From Lagopus muta (taxonomy: Eukaryota; Chordata; Aves; Galliformes; Phasianidae), in the NCBI RefSeq assembly GCF_023343835.1, contig NC_064439.1, positions 29,365,933 to 29,429,932 of the forward strand: DNA of 64,000 nucleotides, in the 5' to 3' direction. The position numbers were made by a program, and so were the translations under genes. The first letter of the stretch is position 1; every line of letters starts with the position of its first letter. The notes beneath the pieces were generated by a model. That model ran no database searches. It was given only the letters and a program-made list of their open reading frames with translations, and had not been told where the DNA came from. Positions 61,359-64,000 of this stretch are shown in pieces.

Positions 61359-61875
61359 AAATCTCTCTTTTTTCCCCCTAAAGAGCTTCCTAAACCAGTG
61401 AAGTGTTTAATGTAAGTGCACTCGTGCAACCTCCTCAGAACACTCAGAGTGTTTAGGAGACAGAGGCGTATGTGGAGGAGCCTGTTGATCAGCAGTGGAC
61501 TGAAATGTACTACATTGTTTTTAACTATTGGTTGGAAGTCACAGAGATAAAACTGTGAACTTGCAATATACACCTCTCCATTCTCTCTGTAGCCATAGAA
61601 CAGGAAAATAAGTGTGCATACAAGCACTTCAAATAGTAACTTGTGTTTCCTAAATTGCAAAGATTATATTTGATTGAAGATTTTAGAAGGAGTGTATAAT
61701 CAATAAATGTACAGATGTTATACTTATGAAATATACCAGAGAGCTTGGCTATGCAGTTATTATAACAGAATAGATTGAATTCTTACCCGTGTCCAGGGCT
61801 CGCTATGAAATTCCAGAGGAGGAGATCTCCAGAAGAGATTCTTCCCAGCTAGTAGCCAGCTCTTAAATGGGTCTA
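61359..61875. other. Unique non-coding DNA
   Basis: No gene is seen. An odd palindrome AACACTC-A-GAGTGTT lies at 61439-61453, within a looser outer pairing (TCCTAAAC 61388-61395 with GTTTAGGA 61451-61458). Both are close to chance expectation. Confidence 0.5.
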
Positions 61876-61970
61876 GGAGAGGTGAAGCCAGGCTCCAACC
61901 CTTCAAGCAGCACAGGTGAATTGCCTTCACCTGTGCTCCTCTGGCTGACTCATGGCTCACCTCAGGTGGT
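61876..61970. promoter_or_regulatory. E-box cluster with a 12-bp-arm hairpin
   Basis: AGCACAGGTGAA (61909-61920) and its exact reverse complement TTCACCTGTGCT (61926-61937) flank a five-base loop, TTGCC. Each arm carries an E-box (CAGGTG 61913-61918, CACCTG 61928-61933). Further AGGTG/CACCT half sites lie at 61880-61884, and CACCTCAGGTG lies at 61958-61968. CAGGTG/CACCT pairs are the binding pattern of ZEB and Snail-type repressors. The hairpin could equally be a structural accident. Confidence 0.3.
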
Positions 61971-63212
61971 CAATCAGAGGTTCAAGCATGATTCAGCAGT
62001 TCCCATACAAAGGAGAATAACTCCATTGAATTTGGGAAGAGCATAAATTGAGTTTTAAGGAGAAAGCCTAATATCTTGCCATTATATTATTAAAGCAATC
62101 AGCTGTAGTACACAAGAGGACTGTAATCCTATGGGATTAAAAATAGCAACAACAAAACAGTAATTTTTGTGCTTATTTTCTTGCTTTTCAGCCTAAACTG
62201 TGATAGAGTGACATCTAGAAAATTCACTAATGGTCTTTGTTTATATGGAAGATGCTTAGCTATACCAGTGAAGTGCAAGTAGGTTGGAAGTGCAATAGAA
62301 ACTGCATCTAATGAGAATGTGATTTGACATGACTCCATTAATAAATAAATGATTATCACTAGATAAGAGGCCTAACAGCAGAATTTACCAGTGTGCATGC
62401 CATTCATGCCCCAGTTGATATGCCTTATTGAACAGTTCGAGACATTGGGGCATACCACATTTAAAACCAGATAGGGTTATTCCTTTGATGTTTCGTTGCT
62501 GTTGTGATAAGGGATTTGGTTGAACCTTATTGATTTCTCTAGTGTAGGACTTCATTTTTCCTCAATTTTCAGTCTGGAGGAATGAGCTTCAAAGAGCACA
62601 CCCACTGCCTTCTGCAAGTCTTCACATTAAATTGCTAATCTAATTAACATCTGTAAAAATTTCAGCATCACATTGACTCAACTGTTCTTGGAGCCCATGA
62701 CACCTAGTTAAGTTACTTTCCAACACTGTTGTAAAACACAAGAGAAAGTCTAAGGTCACCATGTTTGCTGTACACTTCAACTTAAGACCTTGATTGCTTT
62801 ACCAACTGCTCTGGAAGTTGTTTTTATAACTTTCTAAGGAGTACTACTATTTGGTCCAATATTTCCATTTGTCATCCTCACCTGTCATAACAAGTAATCT
62901 TTAGATTGAATATAAAATTCAAAAACTAGAAATGAAAACGATCAGGAATAGTACTTGTGAAAGAAGTGCACAGCAAAGGGTAAACAATATTAGCAGGAAA
63001 AAAAAAGTGCATTTCTACACTTTTATTGCCTCAGTTTCACCTGGGCATGATCTCCATTCAACAGAGTGCATTAAGGGCATATTTCTTGAGAAGGAAGTAA
63101 AAATTTAGACCAAGTTTTCAAGAACTATTTCTGTTTAGGGAGTGGTCAATAACTTTTTTTGCACTAATAGTTTTGGAGGTATCTGCTCTTCTAGAAATGA
63201 GGGAGTTGGCAA
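61971..63212. other. Unique non-coding DNA
   Basis: No gene is seen. Open frames are 76 codons or fewer and unrecognised. No repeat was identified before the CR1 tail at 63213. Confidence 0.55.
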
Positions 63213-63944
63213 ATCATAGAATCATGGAATGGCTTGTGTTGGTAATTCAAAGATCTTCTTGTTGCAACTCCCCTGCTGTGGGAAGGTTTGCCCAAAACCA
63301 CCTAGCCTGGCTTTGAACACCTTCATGGATGGGGCACCTGTAGCTTCTCTGGATAACATGTTTGAGCATCTCACCATCATCTGAGTAAAAAATTCCTCCT
63401 AACATCAAACCTAAATCTCCCCTCCTTTAGTTTAAAACCATTTCTCCTTGTTCTATCACTGTCAGACCATGTAAAAAGACAGTCTTCCTCCATAAGCTCC
63501 TTTTAAGAAATGGAAGGCTATAATGAGATTTCCCCAGAGCCTTCTCCAAGCTAATCAAACCCAATTCCTCAAAAAACTCAACTGTTCTTCATAGGAGAGG
63601 ATGGCCTCCTCTGGACCTGCTCCATAGCTTCGCATTCTTCTTGTGCTGAGGGCCCCAGACCTGGATGCAATACTTCAGATGGGACCTCATAAGGGTGGAG
63701 TACAGAGGGGCGATCGCCTCCCTCTCCCTTCTGGCCACCTCTTTTTTGATGCAGCCCAGCATACAGATGGCCTTCTGGGCTGCAAATGCATACTTTTGCC
63801 TCATGTCAAACTTTTCATTCATGAGGACCCTCAAGTCCTTCTCAGCAGGGCTGCTCTCTATGAGTTGTTCTCCCAGTCTATACACATATTTGGGATGCCT
63901 CAACCCAAATGCAACACCTTGCAATTGGCCGTTTTGAATCTCTC
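63213..63944 (-). mobile_element. CR1: CR1 LINE, 5'-truncated, minus strand
   Basis: On the + strand it opens with the reversed tail ATCATAGAATCATGGAAT. It runs through the reverse complement of the CR1 3' end and late ORF2 (CCTAACATCAAACCTAAATC, then TTCTCCTTGTTCTATCACTG) and then ORF2 sequence with the reverse complement of the WGPQHKK block (TTGTGCTGAGGGCCCCAGAC). About 730 bp are present. It differs from the copy at 5636-6513 enough to be a different CR1 subfamily or age. Its internal part around 63560-63610 looks shortened relative to that copy. Confidence 0.93.
63589..63924 (-). pseudogene. CR1 ORF2 C-terminal remnant, frameshifted
   Basis: A roughly 100-codon stretch stays open and reads like CR1 ORF2 just before its C-terminus: [40 protein letters not shown], then [13 protein letters not shown]. 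After that the frame is lost ([14 protein letters not shown]). About 30 bp that the other copy has between RRA and the LSCKDRL-like segment appears missing. The catalytic reverse-transcriptase domain lies upstream in the family and is absent. It is a better preserved frame than the 5.7-6.4 kb copy, but non-functional. Confidence 0.85.
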
Positions 63945-64000
63945 AACGGTGACAAAAACAACACTGTATGTCATACAAGGCAAAATAATTTTTCACTTCC

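Noticed and set aside
61178..61660. A 160-codon minus-strand open frame, the longest in the window
   Set aside because: Its length depends on two poly(T) tracts read as lysine runs. The rest has no recognisable domain, and the composition is that of AT-rich non-coding DNA.
1..64000. CRISPR arrays, operons, tRNA/rRNA genes, phage or plasmid features, telomeric repeats
   Set aside because: No regularly spaced repeats with unique spacers, no long ORFs or operon spacing, no tRNA B-box-like fold and no TTAGGG arrays were seen. The DNA is vertebrate-type non-coding sequence.

Overview
The window looks like AT-rich, gene-poor nuclear DNA from a bird. The evidence is the interspersed repeats: every one I can name is a 5'-truncated CR1 LINE (chicken repeat 1). 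These carry the avian-type CR1 3' end (GGTTGGAA..TAGATGAT..CTTCCAACCC) and the short ATTCTATG-type tail. CR1 also occurs in other reptiles, so 'bird' is an inference from copy type and organisation; I cannot name the species.

No protein-coding gene, RNA gene, CRISPR array, origin or operon can be supported. The open frames are short (160 codons at most), overlap on both strands, do not resemble any family I recognise, and several owe their length to homopolymer runs. The only recognisable coding sequence is the broken C-terminal part of CR1 ORF2 in two LINE copies. The window is best read as an intergenic desert or part of a very large intron.

Layout: 1-4 kb unique DNA; CR1(-) at 3.98 kb, then a small AATGGAATTAATAA tandem array; CR1(+) at 5.6-6.5 kb, followed 50 bp later by a four-unit TAATTAAC array; 6.6-22.8 kb mostly unique DNA with homopolymers, a (TTTA)7 tract and two GC-richer patches; CR1(+) at 22.9-23.2 kb; 23-50 kb mostly unique DNA with small tandem repeats, two adjacent pentanucleotide microsatellites at 45.2 kb and a CpG cluster at 48.2 kb; two short head-to-head CR1 pieces at 50.7-51.1 kb; 51-63 kb unique DNA holding the best enhancer-like block (58.16-58.59 kb), two long poly(T) tracts (61.2-61.36 kb) and an E-box hairpin (61.9 kb); CR1(-) at 63.2-63.94 kb. 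The named CR1 pieces total about 2.3 kb, under 4% of the window.

The points most worth a second look are the motif-dense block at 58.2-58.6 kb, the isolated CpG cluster at 48.17-48.22 kb, the A17 tract bracketed by a 12-bp direct repeat at 10.03-10.07 kb, the TAATTAAC array at 6.56 kb, and the 12-bp-arm hairpin carrying E-boxes at 61.91 kb. I did not find a convincing new biological system.
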